Shown here: positions 1 to 10,379 of the stretch, one piece after another
How the letters are laid out: every line of letters begins with the position of its first letter
Position numbering within the stretch: the first letter of the stretch is position 1
NCBI GenBank assembly: GCA_963781345.1
Contig: CAWAFQ010000007.1
Location: 124,001 to 188,000, forward strand
Direction of reading: 5' to 3'
Length of the DNA stretch: 64,000 nt
Source: JBBRHQ01 sp963781345
Lineage (GTDB): Bacteria; Actinomycetota; Thermoleophilia; Solirubrobacterales; 70-9
The notes under the pieces: model-generated
Database searches by the model: none
What the model was told of the DNA's origin: nothing
The model's input: the letters and a program-made list of their open reading frames with translations, nothing else
Translations under genes and position numbers: made by a program

Positions 1-998
1 TGGGCGAGCCAGAGCGGGCCGGTGAAGCGCTCGCGGGCGTCGCCCAGGAACGGGCCCTCGAGCGCTTTCAACGGCAGCGGCGGAACGATGTGGGTCAGCG
101 CGAGGGCACCGACGCCGGCCTCGCGGGCAGCGTCGGCCGCCTCGGCCGGGCTGGCGTGATAGTCGGGGATATCGGCGAAGAGCTGGGCCCGTGCCGCGAG
201 ACCCTCGGCGGCGGCGGCGTCTTCGACGAGCTTGGTCAACTCGGGCGAGAGGGCGTCGTGGATCAGCAGATCTGCGCCCACGGCCATCCGGACCAGCACC
301 GGCGAGTAGTTCGTGTCGCCGCTGACCACGAGGCTTCGGCCCCTGTAGTCGAAGCGGTAGCCGACCGCCGGCTCGGCCGGCGAATGGTCGACCTCGAAGG
401 CGGTGATCTTCAGAGCGCCGTCGTCGAGAACGATGACCGAGTCGTCGCCCTGCGGGAAGCCGAACGGCTCCGCGGTCATGCCGCCGATCTCGGGCGGGGC
501 GACAGCCTCTCCGTGATGGGCGGTGCGGTAGCCACTGTCGAGCGCGAAGGCCTCGTTGAGGCCGGAGACAACCCGCTCGACCCCGGGCGGGCCGATCACC
601 CGCATCCGGGTTGTCGTCTGCTCGGCGACCCAACGCTGAATCGTGAGGCTGCCGAGACCGCCGATGTGGTCGGAATGAAAATGGGTAAGAAGCACGGCTT
701 CGATCCGGCCGGGGTCAATCTGCATGCGGTTGAGCGTCTCCGATGCCCGCTCGCCGGCATCGACGATGAAGACCCGCTTACCGGCGATCACCGCCAGGCA
801 GGGATTGCCCCGCTTGCGGTCGGGGAGCGGTGATCCGGAGCCACAGACCGCGGCGTGCAGGCCGTCCGCCAGTTCGGCCACGGGATCGGCGCTCATCCGC
901 CGGGGAAGCGCCCGCTTCGTCACCGCAAGTGCGATCGGCCCGCGCAGGCGGTAGGACCCGACACTGCTCGCGGCAACCAGCGCGATCAACCCCTTCAT
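1..998 (-). CDS. MBL-fold metallo-hydrolase, RNase Z-like (3' end outside window)
   Basis: Reads from ATG at 998 and runs off the left edge, so about 332 residues are seen and the C-terminus is missing. An N-terminal GSGSPLP motif near residue 53 and the metal-binding signature HFHSDH (residues 106-111) place it in the metallo-beta-lactamase superfamily. A later SGDTNYSP and LTHIVPP supply the expected further Asp and His ligands. The GSGSPLP plus HxHxDH pattern resembles the RNase Z/arylsulfatase branch. A role in tRNA 3' maturation is not implied, because many paralogues act on small esters. The first 30 residues are hydrophobic and may be a signal or anchor segment. Substrate unknown. Confidence 0.75.
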   Translation of the reverse strand, partial: MKGLIALVAASSVGSYRLRGPIALAVTKRALPRRMSADPVAELADGLHAAVCGSGSPLPDRKRGNPCLAVIAGKRVFIVDAGERASETLNRMQIDPGRIEAVLLTHFHSDHIGGLGSLTIQRWVAEQTTTRMRVIGPPGVERVVSGLNEAFALDSGYRTAHHGEAVAPPEIGGMTAEPFGFPQGDDSVIVLDDGALKITAFEVDHSPAEPAVGYRFDYRGRSLVVSGDTNYSPVLVRMAVGADLLIHDALSPELTKLVEDAAAAEGLAARAQLFADIPDYHASPAEAADAAREAGVGALALTHIVPPLPLKALEGPFLGDARERFTGPLWLA

Positions 999-1180
999 GC
1001 TCTCCCCTCGATCGTGAGCCCGGACGCCCACGATAGGCCGCCCCGCCATCCGGGCCCGCCCCCCCTTTGATCATGGCGCCGAGGGCACGGGCTCGGTCTT
1101 CCGGCGTGTGAACTTGATGTTGAGCGCGAGCGGAGTTACGCTCGGATTGCCCTGGACCAAGACGAGGGAAGGGATCGACG

Positions 1181-1576
1181 GTGTTTGCAGAGCGGACACA
1201 GCGCGCGGGCGATAGGAACAAGCGGGCGGCGCAGGAGGCCTACGCGGCGTTCAGCGGCGACGATGCCGAAGGCGCAATGGCCAACATCGACGACTCGGTC
1301 GAGTGGACGGTGCGCGGCGACAACGCGCTGACCGGGACCTACAACGGCAAGCAGGAAGTGGGCGAGCTGTGGGGGAAGTTCATGAGCAGGGACTTCCGCA
1401 CCGAGCCGCACGACTTCATCGCCGAGGGGAACAAGGTCGTCGTTCTCACCACCGTGCACCTGGGGGGCGAAGAGGTCGAGAGCGCCGACGTGCTCACCTA
1501 TAACGATGACGGCAAGCTCGTCGGGTTCGACACGCTCGCCGACGAGACGGTGCCCAACCGGGTTTTCGCGAACTAG
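1181..1576 (+). CDS. SnoaL/NTF2-like family protein
   Basis: A 131-residue protein with the length and pattern of the NTF2-like (SnoaL/ketosteroid isomerase) fold: an N-terminal helix (AAQEAYAAFSGDD), a central segment typical of 'uncharged ligand pocket' proteins (VEWTVRGDNALTGTYNG), and C-terminal strands (KVVVLTTVHLGG). The GTG start at 1181 is preceded by a purine-rich GAGGGAAGGG at a workable distance. Members are often small-molecule isomerases or stress-related binding proteins. Nothing here identifies the ligand. It stands alone between the minus-strand metallo-hydrolase and the acyltransferase gene. Confidence 0.7.
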   Translation: MFAERTQRAGDRNKRAAQEAYAAFSGDDAEGAMANIDDSVEWTVRGDNALTGTYNGKQEVGELWGKFMSRDFRTEPHDFIAEGNKVVVLTTVHLGGEEVESADVLTYNDDGKLVGFDTLADETVPNRVFAN

Positions 1577-1608
1577 CGCCGCGCCGGCAGGCGCCGCGAG
1601 CCCGCTCG

Positions 1609-3024
1609 TCAGCGGACGGGCGCGATGGGCCGGCGCTTGAGGCGAAGCAGGGCCTCGATCTCGCGCTCGAACCCGGTGACGATCGCCTCGGGGTCCGGCA
1701 CCAGGTTCGCGTCCGCCATCACGCCGATCGTGAGCTGCCCGGCGTAGCTGAAGATCGAGACGGTCATCGAGATCCCACCCGAGCACGGGGCCCAGACGAG
1801 GACGCCGCCCACCGGGGTGCCGGCGAGGTAGACGGGCTGGCGCGGTCCCGGCACGTTCGTCACAACCGCGCTGCCCTTGGTGGAGAAGAGGTCGACGAGG
1901 CGCTTCTCGACCTGCACCGGCGTCCTGCCCATCGCGTCGAGGACCCCGTAGGAGACCGCTCCCTCCGGTGAGTGCTTGATCTCCTCCATCCGGGCGTGGA
2001 CCTCTCGCAGACGGCGGCGGCGGTCCCCGATCCCCACCGGAAGTCGCAGGAAGACGAGGCCGAAGCGGTTACCCAGATCGGACGGGAGCGGTTGGTCGAG
2101 CGGCCTCAGGTTGAAGGGGACAAATGCGGTCAGCTCATCGACGAGCCCGTCGCGGGTTCGCAGGTAGCGTCGCAGCGCACCCGAGACGGCGGTGACGACG
2201 ATGTCGTTGATCGTGGTTTCGGTCTCGTGGCCCATCGTCTTGACCTCGTCGAGCGGAATCGGCGCCGACCAGGTGACGCCCTTCGCGACTCCCATCTCGC
2301 CCTTGAGCGGGGTCGGTGTGTCCGCGCCCGTGAGCAGCACCTTCCCCAACGCGTCGACCTCCTCGTGGGCCGAGGCGGCGAGGTCGAGCATGTGTGCGGG
2401 GTGCTTTGCGACCTCGACCGACTCGTGGGCAACCGCCCCGGCCGCTCCGAGGGCGGCCGAGAGCGCGCCCCTCGCGGGACCGACGAGCGCGCCCAGCGGA
2501 CCGTGGCTGCGCTCAGCGGCCAAATCGCCGTCGGGCGGCGCCAGACCGGCGTCCGGGGACTCGTCGGTGAGCGACATGAGAACGCGCGCAAGGGCGATCC
2601 CATCGGCGATGCAGTGGTGGATCCGCGCGATCATCGCCGCTCCCCCGACGTAGTCGTCGACGAGGTGGAACTGCCACAGGGATTTCGAGCGATCGAGCGG
2701 CGTGGCGGTCAGGTCCGACACCAGCGCCTCGAGCGCCGTGCGGTCGTGGGGCGCCGGAAGCGCGACGCGATGAAGGTGGAGGTCGAGGTCGAAGTTCGGG
2801 TCGTCCTCCCAGTGCGGCCCCGAGAGCGGTGGCCTTCCCTCGACCACCCGCTGGTGAAAGCGGGGGAAGCGCTCGACCAGGCGCGTCCTCAGGATCTCGC
2901 GCACGCGCTCCCAGTCCGGCGGCTCGTCGAACCAGAGGACCCCGGTAATCACCATCAGGTTCGTCGGCTGGTCCATGTGCAGCCAGGCGGCGTCGGCGTT
3001 CGACATGCGCTGCGCTTCGGTCAC
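1609..3024 (-). CDS. WS/DGAT-type O-acyltransferase (wax ester synthase/diacylglycerol acyltransferase family)
   Basis: About 471 residues from the GTG at 3024 (VTEAQRMSNADAAWLHM). The reading frame stays open to 3099, and an ATG at 3006 is another candidate start. The active-site motif HHCIADG (HHxxxDG) sits near residue 135, and the N-terminal DAAWLHMDQPTNLM and C-terminal NVPGPRQPVYLAG blocks are typical of actinobacterial WS/DGAT enzymes. These transfer acyl-CoA to long alcohols or diacylglycerol to make storage lipids at the membrane face. Length matches the family. It is divergent from the ABC-F gene at 3236, and a perfect inverted repeat lies between them. Confidence 0.9.
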   Translation of the reverse strand: MTEAQRMSNADAAWLHMDQPTNLMVITGVLWFDEPPDWERVREILRTRLVERFPRFHQRVVEGRPPLSGPHWEDDPNFDLDLHLHRVALPAPHDRTALEALVSDLTATPLDRSKSLWQFHLVDDYVGGAAMIARIHHCIADGIALARVLMSLTDESPDAGLAPPDGDLAAERSHGPLGALVGPARGALSAALGAAGAVAHESVEVAKHPAHMLDLAASAHEEVDALGKVLLTGADTPTPLKGEMGVAKGVTWSAPIPLDEVKTMGHETETTINDIVVTAVSGALRRYLRTRDGLVDELTAFVPFNLRPLDQPLPSDLGNRFGLVFLRLPVGIGDRRRRLREVHARMEEIKHSPEGAVSYGVLDAMGRTPVQVEKRLVDLFSTKGSAVVTNVPGPRQPVYLAGTPVGGVLVWAPCSGGISMTVSIFSYAGQLTIGVMADANLVPDPEAIVTGFEREIEALLRLKRRPIAPVR

Positions 3025-3149
3025 GGACCCAGAATAGGCGGCGGGGCGATCAACGGGGGCGCCAGAGAGCGCGATCTCGTCCCGGGTGCTGATCTGCACC
3101 CCACGCCTCTCGCGGCCTTCCCCGCTCTTCTGCTCGACGGGTCCACGCT

Positions 3150-3198
3150 GACGTGGGACCTTTCAAGCGTCTATATGGCGGCTGAAAGGTCCCACGTC
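3150..3198. repeat. 16-bp perfect inverted repeat in a divergent promoter region
   Basis: Arms GACGTGGGACCTTTCA (3150-3165) and its exact reverse complement (3183-3198) flank a 17-nt loop containing CTATAT. It lies between the divergent starts at 3024 and 3236, so it is not a simple terminator. It could be an operator for one or both genes or a structured leader. Confidence 0.7.
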
Positions 3199-3235
3199 GG
3201 CGGGGGTGTGACGGGGGTGTGGAAAGCTGGGCGAG

Positions 3236-5134
<1,899 letters not shown>

Positions 5135-5143
5135 TCAGGGCGA

Positions 5144-5197
5144 TGCGCCGGGCTTCCACATTTGGGGTGGTGCGCCGGGCTTCCACGTTTGCGGCGA
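5144..5197. repeat. 27-bp tandem duplication just after the ABC-F stop
   Basis: Two 27-bp units (5144-5170, 5171-5197) share TGCGCCGGGCTTCCAC and differ at a few positions. They begin 9 nt after the stop at 5134. Similar two- to four-unit duplications follow or precede other genes at 11456, 11931 and 12875. Confidence 0.75.
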
Positions 5198-5255
5198 TCC
5201 GATTCGTGACGGGCGCCCTTGTCTCGATCGCCGGGGTCGCCGGCCCAGGCTGCGC

Positions 5256-5468
5256 TCAGCGGGGCGGCGGAGGCGGGGAATTCCGGTTCTGCGGCCCAAA
5301 CTCCTGGAAGAGGCCAATGACGAGGCCGACCGCCCCGGCGATCATCAGGATCAGCCCAACCGTGGGGATGTCGACCGCCGTCCATTGGTCTTGAACGGCG
5401 TAGCGCAGAATCGCGCCGAGGGCGAGCAGGAATATCGAGCCTCCGATCGTCACGACCCCATTATCCAC
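5256..5468 (-). CDS. small membrane protein, DUF6458 family
   Basis: About 70 residues with two hydrophobic helices (GGSIFLLALGAILRYAV; VGLILMIAGAVGLVIGLFQ) joined by a short acidic loop, and a proline-rich tail. The opening IGGSIFLLALGAIL is the hallmark of DUF6458 proteins of actinobacteria, whose function is unknown. The GTG at 5468 gives the longest form. A GTG five codons further in (VTIGGSIF), preceded by GGGG, would match the usual family start better. Confidence 0.75.
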   Translation of the reverse strand: MDNGVVTIGGSIFLLALGAILRYAVQDQWTAVDIPTVGLILMIAGAVGLVIGLFQEFGPQNRNSPPPPPR

Positions 5469-5561
5469 GCAGCGGCGGCGACGCGGCGCGACGGCTCCGG
5501 GGCCAGGGGCAGCGGCGCGGCGGCGCTGCTCAGGGGCGCGTGGCGGCGCCGTCCGCGCGCC

Positions 5562-6296
5562 TCAGGAGCGCCCCGCGGCGACCAGTTCGGGCACGGTGAC
5601 GAATCGATACCCCTGCGCCGTCAACCGGTTCAGGGTCTCCTCCGTGGCGGCGACGGAGGCGGCACGATCGCCCTCGGGCTCGCGGTAGTTGCCGTCGTGG
5701 AGAAGGATGATGTCGCCGCCGCCCGCCTTCAGCGCCCGCCGCGCGATCGTCTCCGCCGTCTCGCGCGGGCGCCAGTCGAAGCAGGTGACCGACCACAGCA
5801 CCGGCACGTAACCCTCCTCGCGCATCGTCCGCAGCGTCCCCGGCCGGCGGCGGCCGAAGGGCGGGCGCATCAGTGCCTCCCCGTCGATCTCGGAGAAGCC
5901 GGGACCGGCCGCCTCGACCGCCTCGCGGCAGCGACGCAGCTCATCACGAATCACCGCCGAGGAGCAAAGCGGCATCGTCGGGTGGCTGAAGGTGTGGTTG
6001 CCGATGGCGTGGCCACGCTCGGCTAGGGCGCGAACGAGGCCGGGCTCGCGCTCGGCCCAGCGGCCCATGAGGAAGAAGGTCCCCCTCGCTCCATATCGCT
6101 CGAACAAACCCATCAGCTCCTCGGTGTGGCGCGGGTTGGGGCCGTCGTCGTAGGTGAGGGCGATCCGCTTCCCGGCCTCGGGGACGCGGCATATGGTCGG
6201 CCCGTAGAGCTGCGAGGTCGGAACCTGGCCGTGATACCAGGCGAATCCCGCCGCCGCGCCGGCGGCCCCGAGGACCCCGAGAGCGCCGCGCTTCAC
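5562..6296 (-). CDS. polysaccharide deacetylase family protein (NodB domain)
   Basis: 244 residues. An N-terminal hydrophobic stretch (about 5-20) suggests membrane anchoring or export. The NodB-fold catalytic set is visible: TYDDGPN (D50/D51), metal ligands in HTFSHP (H101, H105), RPPFG, a W/D pair in CFDW and LLHDG near the end. Members remove N-acetyl groups from peptidoglycan or chitin-like sugars. Its ATG overlaps the stop of the upstream glycosyltransferase by 4 nt (6293-6296), so the two are translationally coupled and probably act on the same cell-envelope glycan. The exact substrate is not inferable. Confidence 0.88.
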   Translation of the reverse strand: MKRGALGVLGAAGAAAGFAWYHGQVPTSQLYGPTICRVPEAGKRIALTYDDGPNPRHTEELMGLFERYGARGTFFLMGRWAEREPGLVRALAERGHAIGNHTFSHPTMPLCSSAVIRDELRRCREAVEAAGPGFSEIDGEALMRPPFGRRRPGTLRTMREEGYVPVLWSVTCFDWRPRETAETIARRALKAGGGDIILLHDGNYREPEGDRAASVAATEETLNRLTAQGYRFVTVPELVAAGRS

Positions 6297-7402
6297 CGGA
6301 CGGCCTTTCGGGCTCCGCGGCGGCGGCGGCGCACCTCCCGGGGTGCCGACTCGGCAGCGGCCGTGGCCATCTCCTCGATCGTTTGCAGCGCCTCGGTGTT
6401 GCCATCCTGGTGGTAGGTCCGCAGCGCCTTCTCGAACCCTGGCATGCCGTCGAGGAACCGGCCCAGCGCGGCGTCATCGATCTCCTCGGCGCAGATCCCG
6501 TAGCGGCGGGCCTGCAGGTAGCGCGCGTTCATCAGCTGCTCGAACTGCCCCCTCAGCGGCACCGAGAGCACCGGCTTCCCGAGGTAGACGGCCTCGCTCA
6601 GCAACGAGAACCCGCCTCCGGCGACGACACCCCGACAGGTGCGCAGCGCCTCGACAAAGCCTTCGTTCGAGGGAGGCCGGAACTCGAGGTCCCCCTCGAC
6701 CGTGACCTCGCCGGGACCGCCCCTCATCCCGTAGATGAGGCACGGAACCCCGCTTCGGCGAAGCGCCTCGATCAGCCTCTCCTCTCCGCTCGAGTAGACG
6801 ACCAGATGCTCCCCGGCGACGATCTCCGCATCGGCGATCTCGGGACGGATGATCGGCGGCACCAGCGTCGTGTGCCGGCGTGCGAGCGGTGGCCGGAAGA
6901 AGGTCGTGACGATGTAGTCGACCGCGCCCGGCACCATGCCCCTGACGACCGCGCGGGCGAGCAGGTAATCGTCTCGCTCAGCGCCGATCACCCGCCGCCC
7001 GTGGCGGCAGCGGTCGATCATGTTGATGTTGTCGACGGCGATCAGCGGCGTTTGGGTCCAGCGGGCGAAGCGGACCGAGAGCGGCTCGAAGTCAGTGATG
7101 ACGACGTCGGGCTCCCACTCCTCCATCTCGTCGGCCCAGTCGCGGACGACGTCGGGCAGGTCCTGGCCCGCGTTTCGCAGGTTCTGGACGACGGTCTGCC
7201 AGCGCTGGATCTCGCCTTCACCCATGGCAAAGGTCGGACCGAAAATCTCCCTGACGTCGGTGAGCCTGCGATCGAGGTACCCGAAGGCGGCGCCGGATGC
7301 AACAACGCGGACCTCGTGGCGCTCGAGCAGCGAGGTGATCACCACCTCGGAGCGGGTCGCGTGGCCCATCCCCTCACCGTTGACCCCGTAGAGGATCCTC
7401 AT
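6293..7402 (-). CDS. glycosyltransferase, GT-B fold
   Basis: 369 residues opening with MRILYGVNGEGMGHATRS, the glycine-rich, GHATR-containing N-terminus of GT-B enzymes related to MurG and teichoic-acid glycosyltransferases. A C-terminal donor-site block (VVAGGGFSLLSEAVYLGKPVLSVPL) matches the nucleotide-sugar binding region. It has no membrane helix and probably works at the inner face of the membrane. It is coupled by a 4-nt overlap to the polysaccharide deacetylase downstream, forming a two-gene envelope-glycan module. The donor sugar is unknown. The C-terminal domain of the fusion protein at 41092-43281 belongs to the same broad fold. Confidence 0.85.
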   Translation of the reverse strand: MRILYGVNGEGMGHATRSEVVITSLLERHEVRVVASGAAFGYLDRRLTDVREIFGPTFAMGEGEIQRWQTVVQNLRNAGQDLPDVVRDWADEMEEWEPDVVITDFEPLSVRFARWTQTPLIAVDNINMIDRCRHGRRVIGAERDDYLLARAVVRGMVPGAVDYIVTTFFRPPLARRHTTLVPPIIRPEIADAEIVAGEHLVVYSSGEERLIEALRRSGVPCLIYGMRGGPGEVTVEGDLEFRPPSNEGFVEALRTCRGVVAGGGFSLLSEAVYLGKPVLSVPLRGQFEQLMNARYLQARRYGICAEEIDDAALGRFLDGMPGFEKALRTYHQDGNTEALQTIEEMATAAAESAPREVRRRRRGARKAVR

Positions 7403-7441
7403 CGCGTTCTCAAGATAGCCGCAGTGCAGAGCGGGCCGCGA

Positions 7442-8215
7442 TCAGCGCTCGTCCGTCCATTCGAGCGCGATCCCGGCGCCGGGTGGGAGCACCTCGACCC
7501 GGACCTCGGGCGAGGCCCTGGCGGCAAGCCGGGCGAACTCCAGCGGGGGCGCGGTCAATCTGTCGCCCATCATTCGCCCCAGACCCACGGGGTGGTAGGT
7601 GCCCCAGTGGATCGGCACCGCGAGGTGAGGGCGCAGCAGCGCCACGGCGCGCGCCGCGCGCTCGGGATCGAGATGCCCGGCGCCGAGCTTGTGCCCCCAC
7701 CCCCACACCGGGAGCAGCGCCAGGTCGAGCGGGCCGATCTCCGCCATCCCTTCGAAGAGGTCGGTGTCGCCGGCGAAGTAGGCGCGGCTGGCGCCGTCGG
7801 AGAGGACGAAGCCGAGCGGTTCGGCGGCGGCTCCCCAGGGGTCGCGCCGGTCGTCGTGCTCGGCCGGCACCGCGGTCGCCTCGACTACACCGGCGGCGAA
7901 CGTCTCCCCGACGCCGACCTCGATCACCCGCTCACGGTCGGCACCCGAGACGATCGCCCCGGCCCCCCGGGGCACGACCACCGGAGTCTGTGGCGGAAGT
8001 AGGCGCAGCGAAGCCAGGTCGAGGTGGTCGCGGTGCAGGTGCGATATCAGGACTAGGTCTATATCGGCATAGGAGGCGGGCGAAACGCCCGCGGGGTGGC
8101 GGCGCAGGAATCCCGCCCGGGAGCGCAGCATCGGGTCGGTGAGCACGCGGGTGCCGCTGATCTCGAGCAGAACGGTCGAGTGGCCGACGTAGGTCAGGCT
8201 GTCGTTGGTCATCAT
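7442..8215 (-). CDS. MBL-fold metallo-hydrolase (UlaG/NAPE-PLD-like)
   Basis: About 257 residues from the ATGATG pair at 8213-8215 (MMTNDSLTYVGHSTVLLE). An upstream in-frame ATG at 8266 is possible but adds an unconserved Pro/Ala-rich leader. Metal-binding motifs are ISHLHRDHLD (HxHxDH), FAGDTDLF and IHWGTYHP. The YVGHSTVLLEISG opening and LLPVWGWG motif are typical of the beta-lactamase superfamily domain 2 group that includes UlaG and NAPE-PLD. Family reactions range from lactone to phosphodiester hydrolysis, so no substrate is assigned. Confidence 0.85.
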   Translation of the reverse strand: MMTNDSLTYVGHSTVLLEISGTRVLTDPMLRSRAGFLRRHPAGVSPASYADIDLVLISHLHRDHLDLASLRLLPPQTPVVVPRGAGAIVSGADRERVIEVGVGETFAAGVVEATAVPAEHDDRRDPWGAAAEPLGFVLSDGASRAYFAGDTDLFEGMAEIGPLDLALLPVWGWGHKLGAGHLDPERAARAVALLRPHLAVPIHWGTYHPVGLGRMMGDRLTAPPLEFARLAARASPEVRVEVLPPGAGIALEWTDER

Positions 8216-8304
8216 CGGCGTCGCCGAGGATGCCAGAGCCGGGGCCCCGGGTCGGGGCGCCCACACTCAGGGAATCGGGGCCGGCTCAGCCTGGGCACCC
8301 GGGC

Positions 8305-8940
8305 TCAGGGGCCGAGGCGATCGATCCGCCAGCCGCCACCGGGGTTGCGCGTGTAGCGGAAGCGGTCGTGCAGCCGAGCCTGCTGGCCCTGCCAGAACTC
8401 AACCGTCTCGTGCCGAAGCAAGAAGCCGCCCCAGTGCTCAGGGCGGGGGACATCCTCGAACCCCTCGAAGCGATGCGCGGCCTCTGCAAGCAGCCGCTCG
8501 AGCTCGTCGCGCCCCGGCAGTGGACGGCTCTGTGGCGAGGCCCAGGCGCCGATCCGGCTGCCGCGGTCGCGGGTCGCGAAGTAGGCGTCAGATTCCTCTG
8601 CCGCAAGCCGCTCGAGCGCGCCGCGGACGCGGACCTGGCGATCCTGCTCGCGCCAGTAGAGGACCAGCGCGGCCCGCGGATCGGCGGCGATCTGAGCGCC
8701 CTTGTCGCTCTCATGATTGGTGAAGAAGCGAAACCCGTCGGGACCGTGACCCTTGAGCAGGACCATGCGCGCGTCGGGTCCACCTTCGGCGTCAACCGTG
8801 GCCAGCGTCATCGCCTCCGCCAGCGGCACCTCGAGCTGCGCCTGCTCGTACCAGTCGGAGAACTGCTCGATCGGGTCGTCGGCAAGATCGGCGCGACGCA
8901 GCAGGGGGTGCTCGTGGCGGGTTGGCTCGCTCATCTGCAC
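8305..8940 (-). CDS. pdxH: pyridoxamine 5'-phosphate oxidase
   Basis: 211 residues, the usual PdxH length. The enzyme oxidises PNP/PMP to pyridoxal phosphate with FMN. Conserved blocks seen are FTNHESDKG, ALVLYWREQDRQVRVRG, the RGSRIGAWASPQS substrate loop and the C-terminal WRIDRLGP that closes the family. MQMSEP and MSEP are both possible starts. It is divergent from the GST-like gene at 9004 and shows no operon partner in vitamin B6 metabolism. Confidence 0.95.
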   Translation of the reverse strand: MQMSEPTRHEHPLLRRADLADDPIEQFSDWYEQAQLEVPLAEAMTLATVDAEGGPDARMVLLKGHGPDGFRFFTNHESDKGAQIAADPRAALVLYWREQDRQVRVRGALERLAAEESDAYFATRDRGSRIGAWASPQSRPLPGRDELERLLAEAAHRFEGFEDVPRPEHWGGFLLRHETVEFWQGQQARLHDRFRYTRNPGGGWRIDRLGP

Positions 8941-9003
8941 CAGAGCCTACGAGCCCTGCAGCGCCGGCGAGGCGGGGGCCAGCGGGGCGATAGCGTTGCC
9001 GGG

Positions 9004-9738
9004 GTGAAGGCGACCCTGTACTCGATACCTCCATCCCATCCGGGACGCGCCGCGCACCTGATGCTCGATCGAAAGGAAATCGAGCATGACGTCGTCGACT
9101 TCCCTCCCGGACTGCAGCCCCTGCTGCTGAGGGCACACGGCTTCCGCGGGGCGACGGTACCGGCGTTGGCGATCGACGGCAGGCGCGTCCAGGGGACGCT
9201 CCGGATCTCGCGGGCGCTGGAGGAGATCGTCCCCGAGCCCGCCCTCTTCCCCGCCGACCCCGACCTGCGCCGCCGCGTCGAGGAGGCTGAGCGCTGGGGA
9301 GATGCGACCTACCAGCCGATTCCGCGGCGGATCTTCCGCTGGGCCCTGACCAAGTCAGGTTCACTGCGCTCGCACCTGGCCGCCGGCTCGGGTTTCCCGC
9401 TTCCCAGGGTCAGTGGGGCGATCGCGCTGCCGTTGACGATGTATTTCGCCCGCATCTCCGGCGCCGACGACAACCGGATCCGCGCCGACCTCGCCGCACT
9501 CCCAGCGCTGTTCGACCACGTCGACCGGCTGATCGCCGACGGCGTCCTCGGCGGCGAGCAGCCGAACGCCGCCGATTTCCAGATCGCGCCGACGACCGGC
9601 GTGCTGCTCAGCTTCCCGCAGCTGCGGCCGTTGATCGAGGGCCGCCCCGCCGCAGCCCACGCAGACCGGTTCGGAGATGAGAGCCCGGTGCAGCTGCCGC
9701 AGGAGTGGCTGCCCTCCGAGTGGCTGCCACCTAGTTGA
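9004..9738 (+). CDS. glutathione S-transferase-like protein
   Basis: 244 residues from the GTG at 9004 (MKATLYSIPPSHPGRAAHLML). The frame is open further upstream, but that part lies antisense to pdxH. The N-terminal thioredoxin-like part has YSIPPSHPGR, a cis-Pro motif in ATVPALAIDG and an LRISRALEEI helix, as in GST N-domains. The all-alpha C-domain carries PNAADFQIAP, the N-capping/hydrophobic-staple motif of GSTs. Actinobacteria rarely make glutathione, so the thiol partner may be another compound or absent. The last 8 nt overlap the convergent YqgE gene. Confidence 0.75.
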   Translation: MKATLYSIPPSHPGRAAHLMLDRKEIEHDVVDFPPGLQPLLLRAHGFRGATVPALAIDGRRVQGTLRISRALEEIVPEPALFPADPDLRRRVEEAERWGDATYQPIPRRIFRWALTKSGSLRSHLAAGSGFPLPRVSGAIALPLTMYFARISGADDNRIRADLAALPALFDHVDRLIADGVLGGEQPNAADFQIAPTTGVLLSFPQLRPLIEGRPAAAHADRFGDESPVQLPQEWLPSEWLPPS

Positions 9739-10252
9739 GCGACGGGTCCTCGGGCATCCTCGCCAGCAGCGCCGACTCCCCACCGCGGCGCTCGAGCACC
9801 ACCTGCCAGAGGTCGCCCTCGACGAACGGATCCCCGGGTAGAGCCGGCTCCACCAGCCATGCCTCGCCCTCGAGCTCGCCCTCGAGCTGGCCGGGGCTCC
9901 AACCCGAGTGGCCCGCGTAGACCCGGGCCCGCCGCAGCGCCGCGCCGTCCCCGGGGTCGACAACGCCGAGGTCGCCGATGACCAGCTTCGGGGAGTCGTC
10001 AGGGTTCTCGAACTCACCGAGGACGACGACGGACTCGGGGCCGACCGGGCCGCCGATGCGAATCGGCTCATCGGCGCCGATGAGCTCGACCAGCGGCGGA
10101 ACCGCCTCGGCGACCGTGGTCTCGGAGCTGCGGTTGAGGACGACCCCGAAGGCGCCCTCATCGTTGTGCTCGACCATCAGGATGACCGTGCGCCGGAAGA
10201 AGTCGAACAGGCTCGGAGCCGCGATCAGGAGCTTTCCGCGCAAGGAGTCCAC
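9731..10252 (-). CDS. YqgE/AlgH family protein
   Basis: 173 residues matching the AlgH/YqgE fold end to end: SLRGKLLIAAPSLFDFFRRTVILMVEHN at the N-terminus (quoted in parts: GKLLIAAPSL, FRRTVILMVEHN), GAFGVVLNRSS, IRIGGPVGPESVVVLGE and YAGHSGWSPGQLEGEL. The family is widespread and its molecular function is not established. Once suspected to be transcription regulators, its members lack a DNA-binding motif. The 3' end overlaps the convergent GST-like gene by 8 nt. Confidence 0.93.
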   Translation of the reverse strand: MDSLRGKLLIAAPSLFDFFRRTVILMVEHNDEGAFGVVLNRSSETTVAEAVPPLVELIGADEPIRIGGPVGPESVVVLGEFENPDDSPKLVIGDLGVVDPGDGAALRRARVYAGHSGWSPGQLEGELEGEAWLVEPALPGDPFVEGDLWQVVLERRGGESALLARMPEDPSLN

Positions 10253-10311
10253 ACCCCCATTCTCTCCCGGCTGGGCCCGCGGCGCCAGGGTAATTCGACG
10301 CCACCCCCGTT

Positions 10312-10356
10312 CGAGTGGACGAAATACCTCGCATATAGAGGGCGATCGTCCACTCG
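10312..10356. repeat. long inverted repeat between two minus-strand genes
   Basis: Arms CGAGTGGACGA (10312-10322) and its reverse complement (10346-10356) enclose a second short stem, CCTC/GAGG, around GCATATA. It lies downstream of the alcohol dehydrogenase (stop at 10380, minus) and upstream of the YqgE start at 10252. It may terminate the first transcript or regulate the second. Confidence 0.65.
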
Positions 10357-10379
10357 ACGGGTTCGGCGGGGGCCGGCGC